Shown: positions 34,551 through 44,179 of the stretch, one piece after another
Numbering within the stretch: the stretch's first letter is position 1
Layout of the letters: the number at the start of each line of letters is the position of its first letter
Position numbers and translations under genes: made by a program
NCBI RefSeq assembly: GCF_024435075.2
Contig: NZ_JAMZEG020000001.1
Location: 682,001 to 746,000, forward strand
Length of the DNA stretch: 64,000 bases
From: Marinomonas maritima
GTDB taxonomy: Bacteria > Pseudomonadota > Gammaproteobacteria > Pseudomonadales > Marinomonadaceae
Direction of reading: 5' to 3'
Notes under the pieces: generated by a model
Told to the model about the DNA's origin: nothing
The model's database searches: none
Seen by the model: only the letters and a program-made list of their open reading frames with translations

Positions 34551-36758
34551 TTAGAGCGGGGCATCATCCCGATGAACAATCGGCACTCCTTGATTGAACT
34601 CGTCTTCAGTGACGGCTTTACTCACATAAAAGCCTTGGCCAAAGTCGCATTGAAAAGCGGCTAACATCTTCCACTGCGCTCTTGTTTCAATGCCTTCTGC
34701 CAGTACTCTAATATTCAACTTATGCGCCATAGCAATAATGGCTTCGACGATTTTTCGATCGTCTGGGTCTTTTTCCAAATCCATGACAAAGCTGCGGTCG
34801 ATTTTTAGTAAATCAACAGGGAGGTTTTTTAGTTGAGCAAGTGAAGAATAACCTGTACCGAAGTCATCAATGGCAATGCCAATGCCCATATCTTTTAGCT
34901 TTTGCAGCAGGTCTCTCGCTAGATGAATGTCTTCAAGAATTGAGGTCTCTGTGATTTCAAAGGCAATAGATGTGGCTGGAACTTGATATCGTATCAGTAG
35001 CTCTTGAACCAAAGTGACAAAGTGAGGGTCACAGAGTTGTTTCGAGGCAAGATTGATATGCAGCAAAATATCAGGTCTTCCTTCCTTCTTTCGTTTTTCC
35101 AAATATTTGATACTGTTTTCTAGAACCCAATAACCTAATGTGACAACTTGTCCCGTATTTTCTGCAAGAGGGATAAAGTCATTAGGGAAAATAAGGCCTT
35201 TTTCTGGGTGATTCCAACGAATTAGTGCTTCGGCGCCGAATACTTGATTTGTCTTTAGATCAAACTGCGGTTGAAAATATAATTCAAATTCGTTGTCTTG
35301 TAATGCTCGGGATAGATCGTCTTCCACTTGGATCAAATTATGTGTGCTTATCTTCATTTTCTCAGTGTAAAAAGAGAATTGATTTTTTCCTTTCGACTTA
35401 GCTTGGTATAGCGCCATATCCGCATTTTGCATAATGGTTACTAGGTCATAACCATGCTCTGGAATCATTGCAATACCTAAAGATGTACTGAGTATGTATT
35501 CTTTTGAGTCCATTTTTAATGGTGCGCGAATGCTTTCTAATATGTTGTTTGCGTGCGCTTCAGCTTCTTTTTGATCGCTAATGTCTCCAATCAAAATACC
35601 AAACTCATCACCACCCAAACGTACCACTAAGTCGGATATGCCTTTTAGCTTGTTTAGTCTGTCTGCAACAAGAGCAAGTACCTTATCGCCAACATCATGG
35701 CCTATTGTGTCGTTAATGCGTTTGAAGTTATCTAAGTCAAAATAAATAAAAGCCGAAATGCGTTTGCGTTTTTGATTGCTATACAGCGTTCTAGGTAGTC
35801 TGTCTTGTAAATATCGACGATTTGGCAGACCAGTTAATGGATCTTGATAAGCGAGTTGCTGAAGTTCTGTGGTTTTTTCTTTTACTAATTTTCTCAGTCT
35901 CAGTGGCTGAATTAAAATTGCGTACAAAGCAATGGAAAGTAAAAATGCCACAAGGAAGCTAATTACATACCCCGTTATACTGCGTGCTGTTAATTGCGCA
36001 CCGAGTGTTTTGCTAACACTGAGCGTCCACGTTCCAACGGGAAGAATAAGGTCGGTCGATGCCTGAATATCATTCAGAGGAGTAAAAGAAGAAGACAATA
36101 TTATTTTTTCATTCGTGCCTGCGTGTTTTCTTGAAAGGCTATATTGGTAGCCTTCATTTTCGAGCTGCTTTAATTGCGTTGCTTCTAATAGGTTATCTAA
36201 GTAAATAACGGCAGAAGCCAATCCCCAAAAAATCTCCCGTTGTGTACCTCTGTATAAAAATATCGGTGCACGACTAATGACGGCCACACCACCTTGTACA
36301 AGGGGCACTGGCCCAAGCGCAAAAAGCCTTTTATCCTTAATGGCCAGCATGGCTTCTTCTCTGAGTCGAGGCATTGAGACGACATCTAATCCAATAGCGG
36401 ATTCATTTCCTTCTAGAGGATAGATTTTTTCGATAATACCATCTGGTGCAAGTTGAAGGTTTTCAATACCGCCAATGGATTGGATAAGGTTATTGGCGTA
36501 TTCATCAAACCACTCGTTATCACCGTCTCTATGCTCTACTTCAAACGCTAAGATCTGAGCTGAGGTGAAAACAGATGAAAGACGGCGTTCTAGAATAGAC
36601 GCTTGTGTGCGAGATAGACCATTTAAAAAAGACTTTTGCTGATCAATAATTGAATCATTCGTCGATTGTGTCCAATAGGTACCGAATAAGGCAATAATGC
36701 AAAAAGCAATACAGGAAATAATAATGGCAGAGGGTTGCTTAAGCTTCGCTTCTTTCAA
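34551..36758 (-). CDS. CHASE-GGDEF-EAL membrane signalling protein
   Basis: 735 aa. Seen: a transmembrane helix at about residues 10-28, a periplasmic CHASE-type sensor domain (about 40-240), a second helix (about 262-285), GGDEF domain with RLGGDEFGIL (about 385) and EAL domain with EALIRWNHPEKG, NLASKQL, ETSILED, IDDFGTGYSSL and DLLKIDRSFV. Both catalytic cores look intact, so it may make and break cyclic di-GMP. The RxxD inhibition site five residues before GGDEF is missing (GISD). Ligand unknown. Single gene. Confidence 0.92.
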   Translation of the reverse strand: MKEAKLKQPSAIIISCIAFCIIALFGTYWTQSTNDSIIDQQKSFLNGLSRTQASILERRLSSVFTSAQILAFEVEHRDGDNEWFDEYANNLIQSIGGIENLQLAPDGIIEKIYPLEGNESAIGLDVVSMPRLREEAMLAIKDKRLFALGPVPLVQGGVAVISRAPIFLYRGTQREIFWGLASAVIYLDNLLEATQLKQLENEGYQYSLSRKHAGTNEKIILSSSFTPLNDIQASTDLILPVGTWTLSVSKTLGAQLTARSITGYVISFLVAFLLSIALYAILIQPLRLRKLVKEKTTELQQLAYQDPLTGLPNRRYLQDRLPRTLYSNQKRKRISAFIYFDLDNFKRINDTIGHDVGDKVLALVADRLNKLKGISDLVVRLGGDEFGILIGDISDQKEAEAHANNILESIRAPLKMDSKEYILSTSLGIAMIPEHGYDLVTIMQNADMALYQAKSKGKNQFSFYTEKMKISTHNLIQVEDDLSRALQDNEFELYFQPQFDLKTNQVFGAEALIRWNHPEKGLIFPNDFIPLAENTGQVVTLGYWVLENSIKYLEKRKKEGRPDILLHINLASKQLCDPHFVTLVQELLIRYQVPATSIAFEITETSILEDIHLARDLLQKLKDMGIGIAIDDFGTGYSSLAQLKNLPVDLLKIDRSFVMDLEKDPDDRKIVEAIIAMAHKLNIRVLAEGIETRAQWKMLAAFQCDFGQGFYVSKAVTEDEFNQGVPIVHRDDAPL

Positions 36759-36976
36759 TCAATTGTCCTTAATTAGGTTGATCAATTAACACATCAAATC
36801 ATACTCATAAATGATTTATTGGTATTTCATTTTTTGTAATTAAATGTGCAAAGTATCAGCAAGATGTAGGGTGATGCTAAGGCTAAGTGTATCCGATTTT
36901 GAGAAAAGTGCTTCTCTGAAGAAAAAGAGAGTCGCGGAGCGTTATTCAGAAGAAACGCTCCGCAGTTAAGTCTAGA

Positions 36977-37561
36977 TTATATTAGTGCTAGAAATAATCC
37001 AGCGATGGCAATTAGACTACCAGTAACGCGAGTTATAATAGGCGCTTGGAAGCGAGCAATGACCGCACCAAAACCGATTCCAACAAGGTGCAATAATGCA
37101 GTCGCAGCAGCAAAGCCGAGTGCGTATTCTGCACCGTTCGCATTTAATGGCATTTCTAAGCCATGGGCTGCACCGTGAAAAACAGCAAATAATCCGGCAA
37201 TGCCTGCGCAAATTGCAACAGGGAAACGTGCTGCGCCGACTAACAAAGCGCCCATTAGAATTACCGACAAGATAATGCCTTGTTCAATAAAAGGAACTTG
37301 TACGCCAGCAACGGCTAAACCACCACCCACCAGCATAGTGCCAACGAATGCCGTAGGAATAGCCCACAAAGCACGACCGCCAAGACTTGCTGCCCAAAGA
37401 CCAATCGCTAGCATGGCCAATAAATGATCCAAACCACCCATAGGGTGCATAAAGCCAGACATGAAACTGGTGGTGTGTTCGTGTCCAGGGTGAGCTAATG
37501 CAAGAGCAGGTATTGTAGCAAACAATGCCACTAATCCCATTTTAAGCGTATGTGAACGCAT
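36977..37561 (-). CDS. HupE/UreJ family protein (nickel/cobalt permease-like)
   Basis: 194 aa. Seen: signal-like first helix (GLVALFATIPALALA), then the family motif HPGHEHTTSFMSGFMHPMGGLDHLLAMLAIGLWAA, holding several His and the HPxxGxDHxLxM pattern, and AVFHGAAHGLEMP. Six or seven helices. Likely a metal (nickel) permease; no hydrogenase or urease genes are near, so a general metal uptake role is possible. ATG 37561 is preceded by AGGAGACGA. Confidence 0.88.
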   Translation of the reverse strand: MRSHTLKMGLVALFATIPALALAHPGHEHTTSFMSGFMHPMGGLDHLLAMLAIGLWAASLGGRALWAIPTAFVGTMLVGGGLAVAGVQVPFIEQGIILSVILMGALLVGAARFPVAICAGIAGLFAVFHGAAHGLEMPLNANGAEYALGFAAATALLHLVGIGFGAVIARFQAPIITRVTGSLIAIAGLFLALI

Positions 37562-37619
37562 GGTGTCGTCTCCTAAAGGAAAATGATTGAAGATATCTTT
37601 TAAAAAGGTCTTCCTTAAA

Positions 37620-37638
37620 CCACCGCTCTTGCGGCTGG
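37620..37638 (-). promoter_or_regulatory. Short hairpin in the hupE leader
   Basis: CCACCGC, tetraloop TCTT, GCGG-C-TGG pairs with one bulged base, about 60-75 nt before the hupE start. It may be a regulatory leader element; it matches no riboswitch class I recognise. Confidence 0.3.
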
Positions 37639-37812
37639 AGTTGTGAATTCTAGCATACTCACCGTAAGGATAAATTGAATGATATTACTAAGTGCGCACG
37701 TTTTTCGCCTGGAAGGATAAATTACAATACAAAAAACGCTTATTATTTCGACAGTTTGTATCTCCCCACGTTCACTTTGCTTTGTTATATTCTTTTGAAT
37801 AGCAATTTTTGG

Positions 37813-38532
37813 ATGAATAAGATGAATAAGATGAATAAGATGAAGACGATTGGAATGTTAGGTGGAATGAGCTGGGAATCAACGGCCAGTTATTACAAAT
37901 CTCTCAATGAAGGCGTAAAAGCGGAGCTTGGCGGCTTACATTCTGCGAAAATATTTTTGTACAGCGTCGACTTTGATGAAATTGAAAAGCTACAACATCA
38001 GGGGAAATGGGCTGAAACGGCGACGATTTTATCCAATGCGGCAAAATCTTTAGAACAGGCAGGTGCTGATTTTTTAATGATTTGTACCAACACCATGCAC
38101 AAAGTCGCCCCAGACATTGAAGCAAACATCGATATTCCGATCTTGCATATTGCCGATGCTACCGCTCAAAACTTGATTCTAGATGGTATTACTAAAGTGG
38201 GATTGCTTGGAACTCGCTTTACTATGGAACAAGATTTTTATAAGGGGCGATTGACGAACAAATTTGGCATCGAGGTTTTAGTTCCCAATGCAGAAGATCA
38301 AACCATCGTTCACGACATCATCTACAACGAGCTGTGCCTCGGCGTGATTAACGACGAATCTAAACGTCACTACATAAATATCATCGACAAACTCCACGAA
38401 AAAGGGGCTCAAGCCATCATATTAGGTTGCACTGAAATTGCCTTGCTCATTAAGCAAACAGATACTAAAGTGCGTTTATACGACACAACAGAAATCCATG
38501 CACAGCATGGTGTTAAATTGGCGTTATCTTGA
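37813..38532 (+). CDS. Aspartate/glutamate racemase family protein
   Basis: 239 aa from the first of four in-frame ATGs (37813, 37822, 37831, 37840); the last gives 230 aa, the usual size. Seen: MKTIGMLGGMSWESTASYY, MICTNTMHKVAP (first catalytic Cys) and AIILGCTEIALLI (second Cys in the GCTE motif), the standard Asp/Glu racemase pair. ATGAATAAG is repeated three times in tandem at the start. Substrate is aspartate or a related amino acid. Confidence 0.88.
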   Translation: MNKMNKMNKMKTIGMLGGMSWESTASYYKSLNEGVKAELGGLHSAKIFLYSVDFDEIEKLQHQGKWAETATILSNAAKSLEQAGADFLMICTNTMHKVAPDIEANIDIPILHIADATAQNLILDGITKVGLLGTRFTMEQDFYKGRLTNKFGIEVLVPNAEDQTIVHDIIYNELCLGVINDESKRHYINIIDKLHEKGAQAIILGCTEIALLIKQTDTKVRLYDTTEIHAQHGVKLALS

Positions 38533-38570
38533 ATTGTAGACATCACTTTTGAAAACATGGAGGTATAAGA

Positions 38571-38891
38571 ATGTTAATGTTTTATTTAGGTTTGGCAATT
38601 ATTGGTACGATTGTGCCATACGCGGCTTTTATTCCCTGGCTTCTTGAAAATGGCGTAGACATTACGCAGTTTTTTATTGAAGCCATTGCGAATCCTATTA
38701 GTATTTTTGCATGGCTGGATGTGATTATAGCAGCGGTTGCGCTATTGGGGTTTATTGTACACGACGGAGAAAAAAACCAAGTGAAGTGGCGATTTGTTGC
38801 AATAGCTGGAACATTGAGTGTCGGCGTATCGTGTGGGTTGCCTTTGTACCTTTACTTGCGCGAAAAGCAGCGCTGTGTAAAAAGTATTTAA
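38571..38891 (+). CDS. DUF2834 domain membrane protein
   Basis: 106 aa with three hydrophobic helices (about 3-22, 45-63, 75-95). Seen: GLAIIGTIVPYAAFIPWLLENG and FAWLDVIIAAVALLGFI, the family pattern. Unknown function. A GGAGG at 38560-38564 supports ATG 38571. 38 nt after the racemase gene, so possibly one transcript. Confidence 0.8.
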   Translation: MLMFYLGLAIIGTIVPYAAFIPWLLENGVDITQFFIEAIANPISIFAWLDVIIAAVALLGFIVHDGEKNQVKWRFVAIAGTLSVGVSCGLPLYLYLREKQRCVKSI

Positions 38892-38929
38892 TCCGCTATT
38901 TTTAAGTACATTTTAAGAGGGCTCACGTT

Positions 38930-39193
38930 ATGGCCAGTGGTTGGGCGCAAGATGGTGCAGTGCAAGATCAAATAGACGCGACGGTGGATTCTGAAGTAGA
39001 ACGCGCGAAAAACAGCATGCCTAAAGGCGAAAGCCTGACTCACTGCGAAGAATGTGATGGCGTAATTCCTGAACCTAGACGCAAGGCTATTGCTGGCGTG
39101 CGTTTGTGTATTCAGTGTCAGTCTGAGGCGGAAAAGAAAGGTCGAGCGGCGTTGTACAATCGAGCGGGAAGCAAAGACAGTCAGCTACGATAA
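38930..39193 (+). CDS. DksA/TraR family C4 zinc-finger protein (YbiI-like)
   Basis: 87 aa. Seen: HCEECDGVIPEPRRKAIAGVRLCIQCQSEAE, i.e. CxxC-x17-CxxC zinc finger as in the short DksA paralogues. It lacks the long coiled-coil of DksA, so it may bind RNA polymerase weakly or have another role. AAGAGGG precedes ATG 38930. Confidence 0.88.
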   Translation: MASGWAQDGAVQDQIDATVDSEVERAKNSMPKGESLTHCEECDGVIPEPRRKAIAGVRLCIQCQSEAEKKGRAALYNRAGSKDSQLR

Positions 39194-39397
39194 CCCTTTT
39201 CACATGATTAACCGCCTTGTTTTTCTCCTGCTTTATTACTCTACGTAGGTTAGCGCTACGTACCTTTGACGGCTTTTTTATCGAATTTCCCCCTGCTTGA
39301 TCTTCTCCAATATGATAAAATTTCGCCTATCTAAAAGAGTGTTTATGAGAACAAGTCTCGCGCTCTGTTTCTTTCAGAATATATTAAGGATGAGACT

Positions 39398-39982
39398 GTG
39401 GTAGACACTTACTCAACAGAGGTTAATAAGTTAGAGAAACTTCGCGCGGCTTGGTTGCCGGCGGTTGAGTTTCTTTTTGGCGAAGCCGTTGCAGAGGCTA
39501 AGTTTGATGGTTTCGACGTTCGCGATGACATCACTAAGCCAAGCATGATTTTTGCTTACGTAGACGAGCCGTATCGCTACACAATTCAGATGCCGGTCAG
39601 AGTCTTCACGAATGATGTGATGTTGCTGGCGGATGTGATTCAGGAAATGGTGCGAGGCTTGTTTCCTATCGGCACACAAGATGCTAAAACATCTGCACTT
39701 TGTGAAGGTGCCGCGGTGTTTGGTGCGATTACAGCGATCAAACAAGTGTTCGGTGAAGAGACTGTCGACTCTTATTTGAACGCATTGAAAGAGCAAGCGT
39801 TCTCTTTTTATGATGCGTTTTCATATGTCGCGGTTTTGTTAGCGGAAGACCCACAAGCGATCAAGAAACTACGCGGTGTGCAGCCTTTCTTGTACAAAGT
39901 AGAACGAGCTGATTTTGAGACTGCACAAGTAGAAATAGATCGTAAAATTAAAGATATTCTTTTATTGGCTTTTCGTGCCTGA
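39398..39982 (+). CDS. Conserved hypothetical protein
   Basis: 194 aa, unrecognised. The GTG at 39398 is preceded by AAGGA at 39386-39390; the ATG at 39390 opens only a five-codon frame, so GTG is the start. Seen: no signal peptide, no membrane helix, mostly alpha-helical, acidic N-terminal half, and a motif ALCEGAAVFGAITAIKQVFGEE in the centre. No known catalytic motif. Single gene with its own terminator, 204 nt after the DksA-like gene. Confidence 0.75.
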   Translation: MVDTYSTEVNKLEKLRAAWLPAVEFLFGEAVAEAKFDGFDVRDDITKPSMIFAYVDEPYRYTIQMPVRVFTNDVMLLADVIQEMVRGLFPIGTQDAKTSALCEGAAVFGAITAIKQVFGEETVDSYLNALKEQAFSFYDAFSYVAVLLAEDPQAIKKLRGVQPFLYKVERADFETAQVEIDRKIKDILLLAFRA

Positions 39983-40006
39983 CCAGTAAAATTGAATAAC
40001 AGATAT

Positions 40007-40036
40007 AAAAATGCCGCGGTAACTCGCGGCATTTTT
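40007..40036. terminator. Bidirectional terminator
   Basis: AAAAATGCCGCG, loop GTAACT, CGCGGCATTTTT. It serves the hypothetical gene on the plus strand and the convergent epimerase gene. Confidence 0.9.
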
Positions 40037-40052
40037 GTATGATAGTTAGGTT

Positions 40053-41027
40053 TTAATTCAAACAGTTCAATGCTTTTAAGGTGTCTTCTACCGCTTTGTC
40101 GATTGGAGTCGAAGGTTCTTTTCCTAATTGTTGAATCAGCTTAGTGTTGTTCATGCGAATAGGCTGTTGCCATAGGTACCTCATTTTCATTATCTCTTTT
40201 AGGGTTTCGTTAAATGGTGCGATGCAAGACATTAACCTCCAAGGAAAGGCAGAAATGTTAGGTGTTTCCCCCATGTGTATTTCCACAGCTCGACGAATAG
40301 TTTTTGCCATCTGCTCACCATCTTTATCCCAGAAACCATTCATATGAAAGGTTGAAAAAGCGTCTAAGGTATCGCGATTTTCGATCAGTTTGACCATAGT
40401 CGTCGCTACGTCTGGCAAGTAAGCCCATTGATGACCAACATTGAGAGTAGATGGATTACTGATGTTTTTGATTGGTTTATTAGGCTTTATTAATCCTTGA
40501 GAAAACCAGTTGTTAACGGCACTTGGACCAAAGAAATCCCCCGCTCTTACAATAATGACCTGCCCACCGTGTTCGGAAAAAACCTGTAAGCGACGTTCCA
40601 TTTCTACTCGAATATGGCCCTTTTTAGTGACTGGGTTTTGTGGGGATGTTTCGTTTAGTAATGGGAAAGCATCTTGACCATAGTTATAAACAGTACCTGG
40701 AAGCACGATACAAGCGCCGATCTTTTTTGCAACGGCAATCGTATTGTCTAACATAGGTAAAACGAGCCTTCCCCAGCTTTTATAGCCGAGGGGATTAACG
40801 CCATGTAAAATCACCTGACAGCCTTCTGCCGCGGTCTCTACATCGGCTTGATTGAGTGCATCTCCTTTGAACCAAGTGATATTTTTACTTTCTGATGTTT
40901 GATTCGCACCTCGTTTGAGCGCGTGAATGTGCCACCCTGCATTATTTAATTGGCGTACCACTTCACTGCCAATACCGCCTGTTGCGCCTAATACTAAGGC
41001 TCTCTTTTGTTTTAATGGTGTATTCAT
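40053..41027 (-). CDS. NAD-dependent epimerase/dehydratase-like SDR protein
   Basis: 324 aa. Seen: RALVLGATGGIGSEVVRQL (residues about 9-27, TGxxGxxG Rossmann loop), GDALNQADV, and ILHGVNPLGYK. The Tyr-x3-Lys pair typical of the catalytic centre is not evident (GTVYNYGQ and KKGHIRVEME occupy the region), so it may be an atypical SDR or NAD-binding regulator. Divergent from a LysR gene with a 98-nt gap. Confidence 0.8.
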   Translation of the reverse strand: MNTPLKQKRALVLGATGGIGSEVVRQLNNAGWHIHALKRGANQTSESKNITWFKGDALNQADVETAAEGCQVILHGVNPLGYKSWGRLVLPMLDNTIAVAKKIGACIVLPGTVYNYGQDAFPLLNETSPQNPVTKKGHIRVEMERRLQVFSEHGGQVIIVRAGDFFGPSAVNNWFSQGLIKPNKPIKNISNPSTLNVGHQWAYLPDVATTMVKLIENRDTLDAFSTFHMNGFWDKDGEQMAKTIRRAVEIHMGETPNISAFPWRLMSCIAPFNETLKEIMKMRYLWQQPIRMNNTKLIQQLGKEPSTPIDKAVEDTLKALNCLN

Positions 41028-41125
41028 CTTGCTTCTCCAAATTTAGTAGATTGATGAAGCAAGCTTAGATATTCTGTGAACTAAATGAAATTGACGATAA
41101 TGATAGAGAGGCTATACGTTTTTGT

Positions 41126-42022
41126 ATGAGTAAGGCCATTATGTGGGAGTTGTACCATTCATTTCTTGGAGTCATGCAGGAAGGTTCTTTATCGGCTGCC
41201 GCGCGATCGCTTGGTTCTACACAGCCGACCATAGGTCGACATATTGCTGAATTAGAGCGGGCATTGAATATTACTCTGTTCATACGAACGCAAGGCGGCT
41301 TAACACCTACTGAAGCGGCGAACGCCTTGCTTGGATCTGTGACTGAAATGGCAAGTATCGCAGCGGCGATGGAGCGCGTTGCCAGTCATCAAGGCGAGGG
41401 TATTCAAGGGACGGTCAGAATTACTTCCAGTGATGTAATTGGCATCGAAATTTTGCCTAACATGTTTACAAACATTGCAGAAAAATACCCTGATGTAAGC
41501 ATCGAATTAGTGCTTTCAGACAAGATACAGAACCTTTTGAACCGAGAAGCAGACATTGCCATACGATTTTTTCGCCCCATACAAACTCAATTAATTGCGC
41601 GACGTATTGGCAGCATTGAGTTGGGTTTTTATGCTCATAAAACTTATCTAGAAAAGCACGGTGTTCCTTCGACTCTTGGTGACCTTGCACAACATAAATT
41701 GATTGGTTTTGATCAATTAACAGACTACATTCGCACCGTCTCAAAAAAATTGCCGTTTTCCCTAGAGAAAAGCAGCTTTAGTTTTCGGACAGACAGCAAT
41801 GTCGCTCAGTTATCGTTAATTCGAGCAGGCGCTGGAATTGGTATTTGTCAGTCAAATTTAGCCCAGTGTGATGAAAGCCTTATTCGATTATTGCCCGACA
41901 ACTTTACTTTTGAAATGGATGCTTGGGTGACTATGCATGAAGACTTAAGGAAAAGTCCTGTGTGCCAAGCGGTATTTGATGAACTCGTGACTGGATTATT
42001 AAGTTACGTGAATAATTGCTAA
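41126..42022 (+). CDS. LysR-family transcriptional regulator
   Basis: 298 aa. HTH residues about 6-65 (WELYHSFLGVMQEGSLSAAARSLGSTQPTIGRHIAELERAL) and an effector domain (VRITSSDVIGIEILPNMF). An in-frame ATG at 41141 is an alternative. It faces the SDR gene and probably controls it. Confidence 0.9.
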   Translation: MSKAIMWELYHSFLGVMQEGSLSAAARSLGSTQPTIGRHIAELERALNITLFIRTQGGLTPTEAANALLGSVTEMASIAAAMERVASHQGEGIQGTVRITSSDVIGIEILPNMFTNIAEKYPDVSIELVLSDKIQNLLNREADIAIRFFRPIQTQLIARRIGSIELGFYAHKTYLEKHGVPSTLGDLAQHKLIGFDQLTDYIRTVSKKLPFSLEKSSFSFRTDSNVAQLSLIRAGAGIGICQSNLAQCDESLIRLLPDNFTFEMDAWVTMHEDLRKSPVCQAVFDELVTGLLSYVNNC

Positions 42023-42113
42023 TTTCTATGATTTTGGTTTTTGTACTGTAAGGCATTTTGATTGGAGAAAGTGTTACCGCCCAGCACACTGTACTGGACG
42101 GAAAAACGCATGA

Positions 42114-43325
42114 CTATGGTTGCAGTTCGTGTAGCTCTTCACTGAACCATATTTTGCGTTTGAAGCGAGGGTTTTTCGATGACATATCGATTTTATAAGG
42201 ATTGGCTTCGTGATTTTGGGGTAAGTCGAGTATATTGCAAAGCTCTTGAGCGAGCCATTTTTCTACTTTTAGTACCACCATCTTCTTACGCAAACGGCCT
42301 TGTTCATCACGGTTTAATATAGTGGGCAGCGTATTCAACGTTAAAATTTCGCCCAGTGCAGGGTGCGCCATACGTTCACGGCCTTCATCGCTGGCATAAA
42401 AATGCGATACGGCAAACACCATGCGTTGAGGGTTGATCTGCTTTAAAAATTGACAAGATTTAACCACGGTAGAACCCGTGCGGACCATGTCGTCGAATAA
42501 CACAATACTGGCGCCGTCTAAGCCGTCGAATGTGTGTTCGCTTTCTTTGTGCAGCGTAATTTCAACTTTGCGTTCGTTGGTGCGTTCTTTGTCGAGCATG
42601 ATGAACTTGGCTTTTTTCAGGCCAAGCGTTTTGTACATTTCTTTTACGAAATCACGCGCGCCTTTGTCTGGAGCACACAACACAAGGCCTTCGCCGTCTT
42701 CGCCGTAATGCAAAATATCTGAATTTAGCAAATAGTGCGCGTAGATTTCATACGGGATTAGGTTGTGGAAATCGCCTTCGAAGACTTCGGTAAAGATTTT
42801 TTGTACAGAATCAGAATGGTTATGGATAGTCATCACGGTGTCGACACCCGATAACTTAAGCATTTGTGCGTACAGTTTTGCGGTGAAAGGCTGGCCGTCA
42901 AATTTCTTAACGTCCTTAATATCACGTTCAAAACTGGTTTCACCTAAACTAATGTGCGGGCCGCGATCTTGTGCACTGTAAAACAGATCGGGTTCCACCA
43001 AGATGACGCGAGCGGCGCCGTTTTCTTTGGCGGCACGGGCAATGATAAAGTTCGACATGGCGAGTTCTTGGCGGCTTTTCACATGACTGCCAGTACTGAC
43101 AATAATGACAGATTTACCCTTTAGCTTGCGGCCAATTTTATCAAAATCCGCCTCGTCAGAAATAAATCGAGGACAAAATTCAGAGTTCATGAACTGCTTC
43201 ATACTGATCAAATCAGCGATATCATCGTACTGTCCCATTGCATAGGCAATGTCGATGGCAAATGGATTATCAGAAGAGTTACTAACAACTACGACATTAG
43301 TTGACTGACTGGTCGACAAAGTCAT
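42114..43325 (-). CDS. Long PRPP-synthetase-like phosphoribosyl protein
   Basis: 403 aa, about 90 longer than classical Prs. Seen: an N-terminal half with VVVVSNSSDNPFAIDIAYAMG, a middle SFERDIKDVKKFDGQPFTAKLYAQML resembling the ATP-binding region of ribose-phosphate pyrophosphokinase, CAPDKGARDFV, and the PRPP-binding loop IVLFDDMVRTGSTVV (residues about 281-295). Key Prs residues RQDKK and DLHAxQ are altered (RDIKD, IHNHSD). It may make phosphoribosyl diphosphate or act as a paralogue with another role. AAGGAT precedes ATG 43325. Single gene. Confidence 0.75.
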   Translation of the reverse strand: MTLSTSQSTNVVVVSNSSDNPFAIDIAYAMGQYDDIADLISMKQFMNSEFCPRFISDEADFDKIGRKLKGKSVIIVSTGSHVKSRQELAMSNFIIARAAKENGAARVILVEPDLFYSAQDRGPHISLGETSFERDIKDVKKFDGQPFTAKLYAQMLKLSGVDTVMTIHNHSDSVQKIFTEVFEGDFHNLIPYEIYAHYLLNSDILHYGEDGEGLVLCAPDKGARDFVKEMYKTLGLKKAKFIMLDKERTNERKVEITLHKESEHTFDGLDGASIVLFDDMVRTGSTVVKSCQFLKQINPQRMVFAVSHFYASDEGRERMAHPALGEILTLNTLPTILNRDEQGRLRKKMVVLKVEKWLAQELCNILDLPQNHEANPYKIDMSSKNPRFKRKIWFSEELHELQP

Positions 43326-43597
43326 TAAAGATCCTTAACGAAGGGGTAGGGGATTTGGGCAGATTTTAATACGTGTGGACTTGTTTCGATAGGGCTTATT
43401 GAGGATAAATGGCATTTTTATGTCGATTAGGTGCCACACAAGATTGTTCCTGAGTATGGATTCAAGTGTAACCTTGGTGTCATTCTATTAATTCTGAAAA
43501 CCCTTTAATGGAATGAATAGATAGGGGAAGCGCTATCCTGCTATATTTTGAGTTCAATCAGCTGGATCAATATGTCTAAACTCTAGGGGAAATAAGT

Positions 43598-44179
43598 ATG
43601 AGTACGACGGACATTCGCAATATAAAAAAAACGTTGTTATCCGATAGTTGGTATACCTTAAATAAGTTTTCGTTTGAGTTGAAAGACAAAAATGGACAGT
43701 GGCAATATCAAGAGCGTGAAGCGTACGATAGAGGTAATGGTGCAACCATCTTACTCTACAACACTGAGAAAAAGACCGTAGTACTAACACGACAATTCCG
43801 ATTGCCCACTTACGTAAATGGCAATCATGATGGGATGCTGATCGAATCTTGTGCGGGCTTATTGGATCAAGACAACCCAGAAGATTGTATTAAACGAGAG
43901 ACACAAGAAGAAACGGGTTTTCATGTTGAGAGCGTCAAAAAAGTATTTGAAGCTTACATGTCACCCGGTTCAGTGACAGAAATGCTGTATTTTTTCGTTG
44001 CTCAATACTCTGACCATATGAAGGTGTCTGATGGTGGTGGCCTTGAACATGAACAAGAAAATATTGAGGTACTTGAATTAGATTTTCAGCTTGCTTGTTC
44101 TATGGTGGATTCTGGAGAGATTAAAGATGGGAAAACCATTATGCTGCTGCAATACGCTAAATTAAAAGGTTTGCTCTAA
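43598..44179 (+). CDS. nudK: Nudix hydrolase NudK-like (GDP-mannose pyrophosphatase)
   Basis: 193 aa. Seen: [57 protein letters not shown] with the Nudix core RETQEETGF at about residues 107-115, and [17 protein letters not shown], as in NudK. Hydrolyses GDP-mannose to GMP and mannose 1-phosphate in the family. AGGGGAA precedes the start. Ends in TAATG, sharing one base with the next start. Confidence 0.85.
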   Translation: MSTTDIRNIKKTLLSDSWYTLNKFSFELKDKNGQWQYQEREAYDRGNGATILLYNTEKKTVVLTRQFRLPTYVNGNHDGMLIESCAGLLDQDNPEDCIKRETQEETGFHVESVKKVFEAYMSPGSVTEMLYFFVAQYSDHMKVSDGGGLEHEQENIEVLELDFQLACSMVDSGEIKDGKTIMLLQYAKLKGLL

